Below are positions 50,587 through 58,719 of a DNA stretch of 64,000 bases, in pieces. The notes beneath the pieces are model-generated. The model searched no databases and was not told where the DNA came from. It saw nothing but the letters and a program-made list of their open reading frames with translations. Within the stretch, counting starts at the first letter, position 1; each line of letters opens with the position of its first letter. The DNA comes from CAZNXJ01 sp964577115 (GTDB lineage: Bacteria > Planctomycetota > Planctomycetia > Pirellulales > Pirellulaceae): the NCBI GenBank assembly GCA_964577115.1, contig CAZNXJ010000006.1:124001-188000 (forward strand). The letters are read 5' to 3'. The position numbers and the translations under genes were made by a program.

Positions 50587-52545
50587 ATGCCGAACGCTGA
50601 CGATGCCGCTTCCACTCCGCTCCCTCCCTCGGGAAACTTTGAAGGACTGCGCGTCCTGGCGTTCGAGAGCCGGCGGGCCGACGACATGCGCCGGCTGATC
50701 GAAAAGCACGGCGGCGCGGCGCTGGTGAGCCCGTCGCTGCGCGAGGTGCCGGTGGAGAAGAATCGCGAAGCCGTCGAGTTTGCTCATCAACTGATCACCG
50801 GCGAAGTCTCGCTCGTGATCTTTCTCACTGGGGTCGGGTTCCGCCACTTGCTCGCCGCGGTCGAAAAGCACGTGCCGCGCCAGCGCTATCTCGATGCCTT
50901 GGCCGATATTACGACGATCGCGCGCGGTCCCAAGCCAGTGGCGGCGATGCGCGAGCACGGATTGACGCCGACGTATCGCGTGCCGGCGCCGAACACCTGG
51001 CGCGAACTGCTCGCGCTGATCGACGAGCACGTGCCGGTTGCCAACCAGACGGTCGCCCTGCAGGAATACGGCGTGACGAACCGCAGCTTGATCGCGGGGC
51101 TCGAAGCGCGTGGCGCACGCGTGCTGAATGTGCGTGTGTACCGCTGGGAGTTGCCCGAGGACCTTGGGCCGCTCGAAGCCAGCGCGCGGGCTCTGGCTGC
51201 CGGCGAGGCCGATGTGGCGCTGTTCACTTCGGCCCACCAGATCATCAACCTGCTCCAGTTCTCTCAGCGGCTCGGTATCGCCGATGCCGTCCGCACCGGG
51301 CTCGAACGGGCCGTGATCGGCTCGATCGGACCCGCGACCACCGAGGCGCTGCGTGAGCTCGACTTGCCCGTGGATCTGGAACCCGAACATGGGAAGATGG
51401 GGCACCTCGTGGCAGCAGCCGCTGCGCGCAGCCGGGAAATTCTGGCAAGCAAAGCACGTATTGCAGCTCTGCCGGCCGGTGCGAGCGACGCGACCGATCC
51501 CAAGGCCCCGTGGTACGATAGCCCCTTCTTGAAAGCTTGCCGCGGCGAACCGACGGACGTGACGCCCATTTGGATCATGCGCCAGGCGGGGCGCTACATG
51601 GAGGAATACCGCCGCATCCGCGCGCAGACGACCTTCCTCGAGCTTTGCAAAAACCCGCAGCTCTGTAGCGAAGTCATGTGTACGGCAGTCGAGCGACTCG
51701 GCGTCGACGCGGCGATCCTGTTTTCGGACTTGCTGCCGATCCTCGAACCGATGGGCATGGAGCTGGTGTTCACGGAAGGCGAGGGGCCGGTGATCCACAA
51801 CCCGATCCGCGGGGCGGAGCAGGTCGATACGCTGCGCGAACTGGAGAGCATGGAAGCGCTCGAGTTTGTCAGCGCAGCCGTGCGGCAGACGCGCCGGGAT
51901 CTGCCCGCGCATATTCCCTTGATTGGGTTCGCCGGGGCGCCGTTTACGCTAGCGAGCTACGCGATTGAGGGCGGATCGAGCCGGAACTATCTGCACACGA
52001 AGACGCTCATGTACCGCGACCCGGGCGCCTGGGATGCGCTCATGCAGCGGCTCGCGCGCGCTGTCACGCTGTACCTCACCGCCCAAATCCACGCCGGCGC
52101 GCAATGCGTCCAGCTCTTCGATTCCTGGGTCGGCTGCCTCGGACCGGACGACTACCGGCGCTATGTGCTTCCGTACGTGCGGCAGATTGTGCAGCAGTTG
52201 CCGCGAGGCGTCCCCGTGATCAATTTCGCCACGGGCAACCCGGCGCTGCTGCCGCTGCTGGCGGAAAGCGGTGCGCGCGTCATCGGGCTCGATTGGCGCG
52301 TGCGGTTGGACGAGGGCTGGCGGACCGTGGGGCACTCGCGTTCCGTCCAAGGGAACCTGGACCCGCTCGTGTTGATGGCCGACCGCGATGAAATCCGGCG
52401 CCGCGCCGCGGACGTGCTCGCTCAAGCCGCCGGCCGCCCAGGCCATATTTTCAACCTTGGGCACGGGATCCTCCCGCAGACGCCGGTCGACAACGCCATC
52501 GCGCTGGTCGAGGCCGTGCACGAGCTGAGCAGCCGGAATCGCTAG
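50587..52545 (+). CDS. hemE: fused uroporphyrinogen-III synthase/decarboxylase (HemD-HemE)
   Basis: A 652-residue two-domain enzyme. Residues about 18-290 are a HemD domain: GLRVLAFESRRADDMRRLIE, SLVIFLTGVGFRHLL, ARVLNVRVYRWELP, ADVALFTSAHQIINLL and AVIGSIGPATTEALRE follow the synthase fold. Residues about 310-652 are HemE, with PIWIMRQAGRYMEEYR (327-342), FAGAPFTLASYAIEGG, LFDSWVGCLGP and GHIFNLGHGILPQTP. HemD closes hydroxymethylbilane to uroporphyrinogen III and HemE decarboxylates it to coproporphyrinogen III, so consecutive cytosolic steps are joined. The linker is about 20 residues and Ala-rich. It ends 17 bp from the convergent next gene. Confidence 0.92.
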   Translation: MPNADDAASTPLPPSGNFEGLRVLAFESRRADDMRRLIEKHGGAALVSPSLREVPVEKNREAVEFAHQLITGEVSLVIFLTGVGFRHLLAAVEKHVPRQRYLDALADITTIARGPKPVAAMREHGLTPTYRVPAPNTWRELLALIDEHVPVANQTVALQEYGVTNRSLIAGLEARGARVLNVRVYRWELPEDLGPLEASARALAAGEADVALFTSAHQIINLLQFSQRLGIADAVRTGLERAVIGSIGPATTEALRELDLPVDLEPEHGKMGHLVAAAAARSREILASKARIAALPAGASDATDPKAPWYDSPFLKACRGEPTDVTPIWIMRQAGRYMEEYRRIRAQTTFLELCKNPQLCSEVMCTAVERLGVDAAILFSDLLPILEPMGMELVFTEGEGPVIHNPIRGAEQVDTLRELESMEALEFVSAAVRQTRRDLPAHIPLIGFAGAPFTLASYAIEGGSSRNYLHTKTLMYRDPGAWDALMQRLARAVTLYLTAQIHAGAQCVQLFDSWVGCLGPDDYRRYVLPYVRQIVQQLPRGVPVINFATGNPALLPLLAESGARVIGLDWRVRLDEGWRTVGHSRSVQGNLDPLVLMADRDEIRRRAADVLAQAAGRPGHIFNLGHGILPQTPVDNAIALVEAVHELSSRNR

Positions 52546-52562
52546 CGTGTCGTGAACGCCGT

Positions 52563-53624
52563 CTAATCGAGGATCCGGCCGGCATTCAGGCAGTCGATCA
52601 GACGTCGCAATTTGCCGAGGCTGCGACGGTCGAACGAGAGTACCAGCCGCGGCAGATTGGCGAGTTCGGGTTCGTCTTTCTCCGCGGGCAGCGCGTCGCT
52701 CGTTTCGATCCGCCCCGTCGTGAGGATCGACGCGAAGTGCTCGTTGAGCTGCTCGAGCAGCTCCGGCTCGACCTGCCGCTGTAGCCGCAGCACGAGCTTG
52801 CTCTTCACGTACCGCATGCTGTGGTACACGCGGAAGAACTGCATGATTTCGTCGACCGTCTCCTGACAGCTGTCTGTCACTTTGTAGAGATACAGGTCTT
52901 CCGGACTGATCATGCCGAACTTCAGCAGGTGGTCGCGAATGAACTGATCGAGAGCGTTCCAGTAGGTTTGCCCCGGGGCATTGAGGAAGACGACCGGAAC
53001 CATGTCGCGTTTGCCGGTCTGGAGCAGCGTGAGGACCTCGAGGGCTTCGTCGAGCGTCCCGAAGCCGCCGGGCAGGCAGACCACGGCATCGCATTCCTTC
53101 ACGAACATCAATTTGCGCGTGAAGAAGTATTTCATGTGAACCAGCTTGGTGTCGCCGGCGATGATCGGGTTGGCTTCCTGTTCGAAGGGAAGCAGGATAT
53201 TCAGCCCCATCGACTTCTCGCGTCCCGCACCGCGGTGCCCCGCCTCCATGATGCCGCTGGCTGCGCCGGTGACGACGAGCCAATCTCGCTCGGCCATCAT
53301 GCGCCCCAGCTCGACGGCCTGCTGGTAGGCCGGTTCGGTTTCCCTGGTGCGCGCCGAGCCAAAAATGGTGACTTTGCGATTGTTGCGATAGGGCGAGAAC
53401 ACTTTGAACGCGTAGCGCAGTTCGCGCAGAGTGCGGCTGAGCAGCTTCAGGTCGCCGCGGGACGAGCCGTCGAGCGCCAGCTTGTCGGCCGACTCCTTGA
53501 TCAGTTCGATCAAGTCATTCACTTCGCGCGGCTGGTCCGGCTGCCGCTCAAATTTGCTCGCTAGCCGCTTCAGCTCCTCGAGAGATTCCGTAGGGAGCCG
53601 TTCCGCGTTCTCGCTTGCCGTCAT
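52563..53624 (-). CDS. LOG-type Rossmann-fold protein (TIGR00730-like)
   Basis: A 353-residue protein. RKVTIFGSARTRETEPAYQQ, VVTGAASGIMEAGHRGA and CLPGGFGTLDEALEVLT (PGGFGTLDE at 185-193) match the LOG family, whose members remove the ribose phosphate from cytokinin nucleotides or act as general nucleotide phosphoribohydrolases. An extra N-terminal helical region (1-80) and C-terminal coiled-coil (about 275-353) extend it beyond the usual 190-240 residues. AGGAGGAG stands four bases before the ATG at 53624; upstream in-frame sequence is not conserved. Substrate in this organism is unknown; AMP or a related nucleotide is likely. Confidence 0.87.
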   Translation of the reverse strand: MTASENAERLPTESLEELKRLASKFERQPDQPREVNDLIELIKESADKLALDGSSRGDLKLLSRTLRELRYAFKVFSPYRNNRKVTIFGSARTRETEPAYQQAVELGRMMAERDWLVVTGAASGIMEAGHRGAGREKSMGLNILLPFEQEANPIIAGDTKLVHMKYFFTRKLMFVKECDAVVCLPGGFGTLDEALEVLTLLQTGKRDMVPVVFLNAPGQTYWNALDQFIRDHLLKFGMISPEDLYLYKVTDSCQETVDEIMQFFRVYHSMRYVKSKLVLRLQRQVEPELLEQLNEHFASILTTGRIETSDALPAEKDEPELANLPRLVLSFDRRSLGKLRRLIDCLNAGRILD

Positions 53625-54015
53625 GCATCTCCTCCTGTTCTTATTGTGCCGCTGTGTGCCTCCTGTCTGGCAATTTCTTTCTATTCTAGCCGCGCAGCGC
53701 CGCGGGACATGCCGCGAGGGCCGGCGAGTGAGCATGCCGAGCGTGCGCTGGCGCGCGACTGGCCGAGGAACCAAGTGCGATTTATCGCCGCGCGGCGGGG
53801 CACCGCGTGCGCGTTGAATCGCCTGGAATTGAAGCCGAGCGTGAAGCGCGTCAGCAGATTCTGCGCGGCATTTCTTCACGGCATTGAATAAAAAAAGCCC
53901 GGCAGGAGCGCCGGGCGGATGTGAGCCATTTGACAGACAGCCTGGCACGGCGAGCGAACTCGCCGCGGCTTGCGCCCATGGCCTGGCTTGCCTTGCCGAC
54001 CATGGCCGCAGAGCT
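53625..54015. other. 391-bp intergenic region with a minus-strand terminator
   Basis: No credible gene. It contains the minus-strand terminator at 53890-53916 and a Leu/Cys-coding-like but unsupported frame near 53646-53891. The promoter for the LOG-type gene must lie in its left half; no clear boxes are seen. Confidence 0.45.
53890..53916 (-). terminator. intrinsic terminator, minus strand
   Basis: On the minus strand GCCCGGC pairs with GCCGGGC (plus-strand 53910-53916 and 53897-53903) around a six-base loop, followed by seven T residues (the A-run 53890-53896). It lies 100 bp after the stop of the small gene at 54016-54267. Confidence 0.85.
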
Positions 54016-54267
54016 TTAGTGGTCGCCGACCGCTGGTCGGAAGCGGCGGTAGGCGAGCAGGATTTCGTAGAGATCCTCGGAGATCGTGACCGGCTCGTCC
54101 TGGAAGTCGTAGACCCAGCGGCGATTGGTTCGCAAAGCATCCAGCAGCACGGCGGCCAGTTCGCCGAGCGGCATGTTGACCGAGCGCAGCGGCTCGGTGG
54201 TTGCAGCGTGTGCCTCGTCGACTTCGACGTCCGGTTCGATATAAATTCGCAGCGCAGGATTCCGCAT
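54016..54267 (-). CDS. small acidic protein, function unknown
   Basis: An 83-residue acidic protein: MRNPALRIYIEPDVEVDEAH, then LRSVNMPLGELAAVLLDALR, NRRWVYDFQDEPVTISEDLY and a short tail. It looks like a compact alpha/beta domain; I recognise no family. The ATG at 54267 has AAGGAG five bases upstream, which strongly supports this short frame over longer in-frame alternatives. Followed by a good terminator, so it is probably a monocistronic gene, divergent from tex. Confidence 0.65.
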   Translation of the reverse strand: MRNPALRIYIEPDVEVDEAHAATTEPLRSVNMPLGELAAVLLDALRTNRRWVYDFQDEPVTISEDLYEILLAYRRFRPAVGDH

Positions 54268-54639
54268 ACGGCTCCTTCCGAGTGTGCATACGCCGAGCGT
54301 GCGGCGCGTGTCGTCCGTGCTGTGCCCTACGGAGTTGGCTCGTGCCCGGCGCAGGGCGAAACCACCAGGGTCTCGCCCAGAGCCGCCCGTGCTTCCCTTT
54401 ATCGGTTGTGCGCGGGGTAGAAGTTTGATCGATATTGCAGAATGTTCGCGAAATTCGGGCAGCCGCATGCCGCCGTGGCGCTCGCTTGGAGCCTTGGACC
54501 GCGCTCGCCGCGCAGCTTGCCCGGCTTGCCATGTGCTTGACAAGCGCGCGCATGGAAGGCTAGATTCCGAAGCGGGTTGCTGCGGGGATGGCGCATTCGC
54601 ATCGCGAGCGACGGCGAGGGGGCGCGAAACGAGTCCGAT
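54268..54639. other. 372-bp divergent intergenic region
   Basis: Separates the small acidic protein gene from tex and should hold both promoters. TTGATCGATATTGCAGAAT near 54425-54443 is the most AT-rich patch, but no spaced -35/-10 pair is convincing. No repeat or hairpin of note was seen. Confidence 0.4.
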
Positions 54640-57600
54640 ATGGACACCAGTATTACGATCGATCTGGGACAGGTAGCTCGAGAATTAAATCTTCCGCTGA
54701 CGGGTGTCCAGCGCACGCTTGAGCTTCTTGATGAAGGCAACACCGTTCCGTTCATCACTCGCTACCGGAAGGATCAGACCGGGGCGCTTGATGATGATGC
54801 CATTCGCCAAGTGCAGGATCGGGTGGCGAAGCTGCGCGCGTTAGCGGAGCGCAAGCAGACGATTCTCAAGTCGATCGAGGCGCAGGGGAAGCTGACGCCT
54901 GAGCTGGCGAAGGAAATTGCCGCGGCCTCGACCACCAAGCGACTTGAAGATCTCTACCTGCCGTTCAAGCCCAAGAAACAGACGCTCGCCACACTCGCTC
55001 GCCAGCGCGGTCTCGAGCCGCTCGCCAACGAGATTCTCGAAGGCAATGTGGCGGACGGACAGTTGGAAACGCGCGCCGCCGAATTCATCAACGAGGCGCA
55101 TCAGCTCCGCACGGTGGCTGAAGTGCTGCAAGGTGTCCGCCATCTGCTGGCCGAGCGGTACAGCGAGCGGGCCGAGCTTCGAGACCGGCTGCGGCGCTTT
55201 ATTCGGCAAACGGGGAAGCTGGTTGTCAGCCGCATCGAACCGCAAGAGCCTCCGCGTGCGGCCTCCGCCCCGGCCGCTCCGAATTCCGCCGCCGAACACG
55301 CTCCGGCGGCGAGTAGCGCGCCGCCCGCGCAGGCGCAGCCCGAACAGGCGGCTAGCGAGCCGTCTCCGGCGCCGCAGCCCGCTTCGCCTGCGCCGGGCGC
55401 CACCGTGGTCGATTCGCCGGTGCGTGTTGAACATGCCATGCCGGCGGCCGAATCCCCCGGCGAAAAGCACGAGGAGGCTCAGCCGCCGCTCCAGCCAGCT
55501 CCTGAATCCTCCGCGCCGACCGCCGAAGCACTTCCGGTCAGCGAAGCAGGCACCGTGATGCCGGCCGAAGCGGCGACCGCCGTCGAGACGCCCGACACCG
55601 AGTCCGCGAGCCCGAGCGACGAGAATGAAACGCAGCCGCCTGCTGCGGCGCCTGCCGAGCAAGCGGCTCAGGAACAGGCAGCCGGTGAACAGGCAGCCGG
55701 TGAGCAAACAGCGGAAGCTCAGGCGGCTGGTCCCGCCTCGTCTGCGGAGAACGCACCCGGCGCGGGTAACTCGGCGCCACCGGCTTCCTCCCAGGCGAAG
55801 TCGCCCTCGGGTGGGCGAAACCGATCAGCGGCTGAGAAGCGCGCCAGTGCGCGGAGCGCCAAGAAGCAGAAGAAACGCCAGAAGCTGGAAGCGGCGTTTA
55901 AAGACTATTTCCAATTCAGCGAACCACTCAGCCGCATCCCGCCGCATCGGATCCTGGCGATCAACCGCGGCGAACGCGCTCGCATCCTGCGCGTGAAGCT
56001 CGAACTGGACCACGATGCGCTGCTCCAGTCGGCCGCGCAGGCCGCGATTCCCGAAGAGCACCCGCAGCGCGAGTTTCTGCTCGCGTGCCTGCGCGACTCG
56101 CTGCAGCGATTGATCGTACCGAGCCTCGAGCGGGAAACGCGGCGCGAGCTGACCGAGGCGGCCGAGCAACATGCGCTGGACGTCTTCGTCCGCAATCTGC
56201 GAAAGCTGCTTTTGCAGCCCCCGGTACGCGGCCGCCGCGTACTGGCCGTCGATCCCGGATTTCGTAGCGGCTGCAAGCTGATCGCGCTCGACGAATTCGG
56301 CAACGTGCTGGGCCACGACCTGATTCATGTCGTCGGCCGCGACCAGCGCAAGCAGGAGGCGCGGGGCAAGCTGGCCGCGATGATCCGCCGGTATGAAGTC
56401 GGTGTCATCGCGATCGGAAACGGCACCGGTTGCCGGGAAACCGAACAGCTCGTCGCCGACGTGCTCGCCGACGAATTCCAGGGATCCGACCTGGCCTACG
56501 TTATCGTGAACGAGGCGGGGGCGAGCGTTTATTCGACGAGTCCGATTGGGCGCGAGGAGTTACCGGATCACGATCCGGTCCTGCGCAGCGCCATCTCTAT
56601 TGGCCGCCGGCTGCTCGACCCGCTCTCCGAGCTCGTCAAAATCAATCCCGCGAACATCGGCGTGGGGCTCTATCAGCACGACGTCAAAGCGAAACACCTG
56701 CGCGATTCGCTGGACGGCGTCGTCGAATCGTGTGTGAACTTTGTCGGCGTCGATGTGAACACGGCGAGCCCCGCGCTGCTGCGTTATGTGTCGGGCCTCA
56801 ATCAACTGACCGCTCGGCGCGTCTTCGAGTACCGGCGCGAGCGGGGGCCGTTCCGCAATCGCGAACAATTCCGAGAAGTACCGGGATTCGGTGAAGCAAC
56901 GTTCGTCCAGGCCGCGGGGTTCCTCAAAATTCCCGACGGCGACAATCCGCTCGACGCCACCTGGATCCACCCGGAAAGCTACGGTATCGCTCTGCGTGTC
57001 CTCGAAAAGCTCGGCGCCGACCTCGATCTGCTCCGCGCCTCGCTGCCGCGCAGTACGCCGGCGCCGGTCGCCCCGGCGGTGCCGGAGCAGACTCCTGCCG
57101 TACGGCCACCAGCCGCGGAAGGGGCAGAAGGGTCAAACGGCACGTCATCGGCTCCTGTGGAAGCTGCCGAAGCTACGGCGGACGCAAACGCCGAGCAGCC
57201 CAGTGCCCCGCCGGTCGCCGATCAGCCGATTCCCGAGGCAGCGCGCGCCGAGCCGGCTCCTAGCCCCGCACCGGCAGCCGAATCCGAGGCGGCCAGCGAA
57301 GCGGAAGCACAAGTGTCGAATGGCGGCGCGGGGGCCGAAGGGCGGAGCGCAGCGGCGGCGGAAACGGCGGCCGAGGCCGAGCGGCGCGCGGCTGCACGTG
57401 CGGAGCTCGCCGAAAAATCGGCGAAGGTTGATGTGCCAGCTCTGGCCCGCGAGCTGGGGATTGGCGAGCTACTGCTGCGCGACATCCTGGCCTCGCTTAC
57501 GCGACCGGGACGCGACCCGCGCGACGATTTGCCGCCTCCCGTCTTCCGGCGCGGCATCATGAAGCTCGAGGATCTCAAGCCCGGCATGGAGCTGACCGGC

Positions 57601-58092
57601 TCGGTGCTGAACGTCGTCGACTTCGGGGCGTTCGTCGATATCGGGCTAGCGGAAAGCGGACTGATTCACATTAGTCGGCTCGCCGACCGCTACGTGCGCG
57701 ATCCGCACGAGATCGTCGGCGTGGGCGATTCGATCAAGGTCTGGGTGCTGGAAGTCGATAAGGAACGGCGGCGTGTGTCCCTGACGGCCGTGCCGCCAGG
57801 GCAGGAACGGAAGCGGCCGGATTCCGAACGGCGGTCGTCGAAGCCGGCCGATCGGCAGCCTTCGGCCGCGCGACCGGCGAAGGCCGGCGGTGGGGGGCAG
57901 CGCCAGCAGCGCGCCGGCCGCTCGCGACCCGCCAAGGGCCGTTCGTGGACGCAGCCGAGCTCGTTGCCGGCCAAGCCGCTGACGAAAGCCATGGAAGAAG
58001 GCAAGGAGCCTCTTCGCTCGTTCTCCGATCTCCTACAATTCTACGAGAAGAAACAGCACCCCGACGACGATCAGCAGCGAGCCCACGAGTAG
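54640..58092 (+). CDS. tex: Tex-type RNA-binding transcription accessory protein with two large insertions
   Basis: A 1,150-residue protein; ordinary Tex is about 770-780 residues. Blocks in order: Tex N-terminal helices (1-200, LPLTGVQRTLELLDEGNTVP), a low-complexity Ala/Pro/Glu insertion (about 202-409), the continuing core (DYFQFSEPLSRIPPHRILAI), a YqgF-like domain (from about 533, RVLAVDPGFRSGCKLIALDE), helix-hairpin-helix repeats (NQLTARRVFEYRRERGPFRN), a second Ala/Pro/Glu insertion (about 804-924), an S1 domain (980-1052, GSVLNVVDFGAFVDIGLAES) and a basic tail. Tex binds RNA and aids transcription elongation and ribosome metabolism. Start ATG 54640; the next gene begins 12 bp after its stop. 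Confidence 0.92.
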   Translation: MDTSITIDLGQVARELNLPLTGVQRTLELLDEGNTVPFITRYRKDQTGALDDDAIRQVQDRVAKLRALAERKQTILKSIEAQGKLTPELAKEIAAASTTKRLEDLYLPFKPKKQTLATLARQRGLEPLANEILEGNVADGQLETRAAEFINEAHQLRTVAEVLQGVRHLLAERYSERAELRDRLRRFIRQTGKLVVSRIEPQEPPRAASAPAAPNSAAEHAPAASSAPPAQAQPEQAASEPSPAPQPASPAPGATVVDSPVRVEHAMPAAESPGEKHEEAQPPLQPAPESSAPTAEALPVSEAGTVMPAEAATAVETPDTESASPSDENETQPPAAAPAEQAAQEQAAGEQAAGEQTAEAQAAGPASSAENAPGAGNSAPPASSQAKSPSGGRNRSAAEKRASARSAKKQKKRQKLEAAFKDYFQFSEPLSRIPPHRILAINRGERARILRVKLELDHDALLQSAAQAAIPEEHPQREFLLACLRDSLQRLIVPSLERETRRELTEAAEQHALDVFVRNLRKLLLQPPVRGRRVLAVDPGFRSGCKLIALDEFGNVLGHDLIHVVGRDQRKQEARGKLAAMIRRYEVGVIAIGNGTGCRETEQLVADVLADEFQGSDLAYVIVNEAGASVYSTSPIGREELPDHDPVLRSAISIGRRLLDPLSELVKINPANIGVGLYQHDVKAKHLRDSLDGVVESCVNFVGVDVNTASPALLRYVSGLNQLTARRVFEYRRERGPFRNREQFREVPGFGEATFVQAAGFLKIPDGDNPLDATWIHPESYGIALRVLEKLGADLDLLRASLPRSTPAPVAPAVPEQTPAVRPPAAEGAEGSNGTSSAPVEAAEATADANAEQPSAPPVADQPIPEAARAEPAPSPAPAAESEAASEAEAQVSNGGAGAEGRSAAAAETAAEAERRAAARAELAEKSAKVDVPALARELGIGELLLRDILASLTRPGRDPRDDLPPPVFRRGIMKLEDLKPGMELTGSVLNVVDFGAFVDIGLAESGLIHISRLADRYVRDPHEIVGVGDSIKVWVLEVDKERRRVSLTAVPPGQERKRPDSERRSSKPADRQPSAARPAKAGGGGQRQQRAGRSRPAKGRSWTQPSSLPAKPLTKAMEEGKEPLRSFSDLLQFYEKKQHPDDDQQRAHE
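55672..55701 (+). repeat. 15-bp perfect tandem repeat in tex
   Basis: GAACAGGCAGCCGGT occurs twice in tandem (55672-55686 and 55687-55701), with a degenerate third copy after it, coding EQAAG units. It sits in the first low-complexity insertion and suggests recent expansion by slippage. Confidence 0.85.
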
Positions 58093-58104
58093 CCGCGAAC
58101 GACA

Positions 58105-58587
58105 ATGGACTTTGAACAGCGGATGCAGCGAGCGATCCAGCGCGGCAAGCAGCGCCAGCGTGCTTCGGCAGAAGAAGCGCGGCGGCGCGCGATGACCGAG
58201 GAGGAGCTCAAGAGCCTTCATTCCCAGTACCGGCTCCAACTGTCCGAGCACATCGAACAGTGCATGAAGCAGCTAGTGAACCATTTTCCCGGGTTCAAGC
58301 TCGAGACGATCTACGGCGAGCGGGGATGGGGTGTCGCCGGCAGCCGCGATGATTTCCAGGTCAACGAGCGCGGGCAGCGCACGAACAGTTTCAGCCGTCT
58401 GGAAATCACTGTCCGCCCCTATAGCTCGTACCACGTCGTCGATTTGCAGGCCAAGGGGACGATCCGCAACAAGGAAGTCTTCTCGCGGCGCTATTTCGAA
58501 GAGCTCGATGCGGCCGATCTGGAAACGTTTAAAAACCTGATCGATACCTGGGTGCTCGAATACGCCGAGCTTTATGCCGCCTCGTGA
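58105..58587 (+). CDS. conserved-looking protein of unknown function downstream of tex
   Basis: A 160-residue protein. Residues 1-60 are helical and highly charged (RMQRAIQRGKQRQRASAEEA), and 60-160 look like a compact alpha/beta domain with GFKLETIYGERGWGVAGSRD, NSFSRLEITVRPYSSYHVVD and a C-terminal helix FKNLIDTWVLEYAELY. No catalytic pattern. It begins 12 bp after the tex stop and is probably co-transcribed with it, which weakly hints at an RNA- or translation-linked role. Confidence 0.7.
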   Translation: MDFEQRMQRAIQRGKQRQRASAEEARRRAMTEEELKSLHSQYRLQLSEHIEQCMKQLVNHFPGFKLETIYGERGWGVAGSRDDFQVNERGQRTNSFSRLEITVRPYSSYHVVDLQAKGTIRNKEVFSRRYFEELDAADLETFKNLIDTWVLEYAELYAAS

Positions 58588-58675
58588 ACGGGGGCCGCAG
58601 CACCGAGCTCTGGAGCTAGTGCGGCTGTGCGGCGGAGGTCTGCGGTTAACTGCCGCGCGAGGTAGGGGCTTCGTG

Positions 58676-58708
58676 CGCGGCCGAGCGCACCGCGGTGGCT
58701 CGGCCGCG
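58676..58708. terminator. perfect GC-rich hairpin between convergent genes
   Basis: CGCGGCCGAGC (58676-58686) pairs perfectly with GCTCGGCCGCG (58698-58708), and the loop holds CACCGCGGTG, itself a palindrome that extends the stem. No T-run. It lies between the tex operon and the convergent gene at 58720-60987 and could end both. Confidence 0.5.
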
Positions 58709-58719
58709 ACGTAGCGCGT

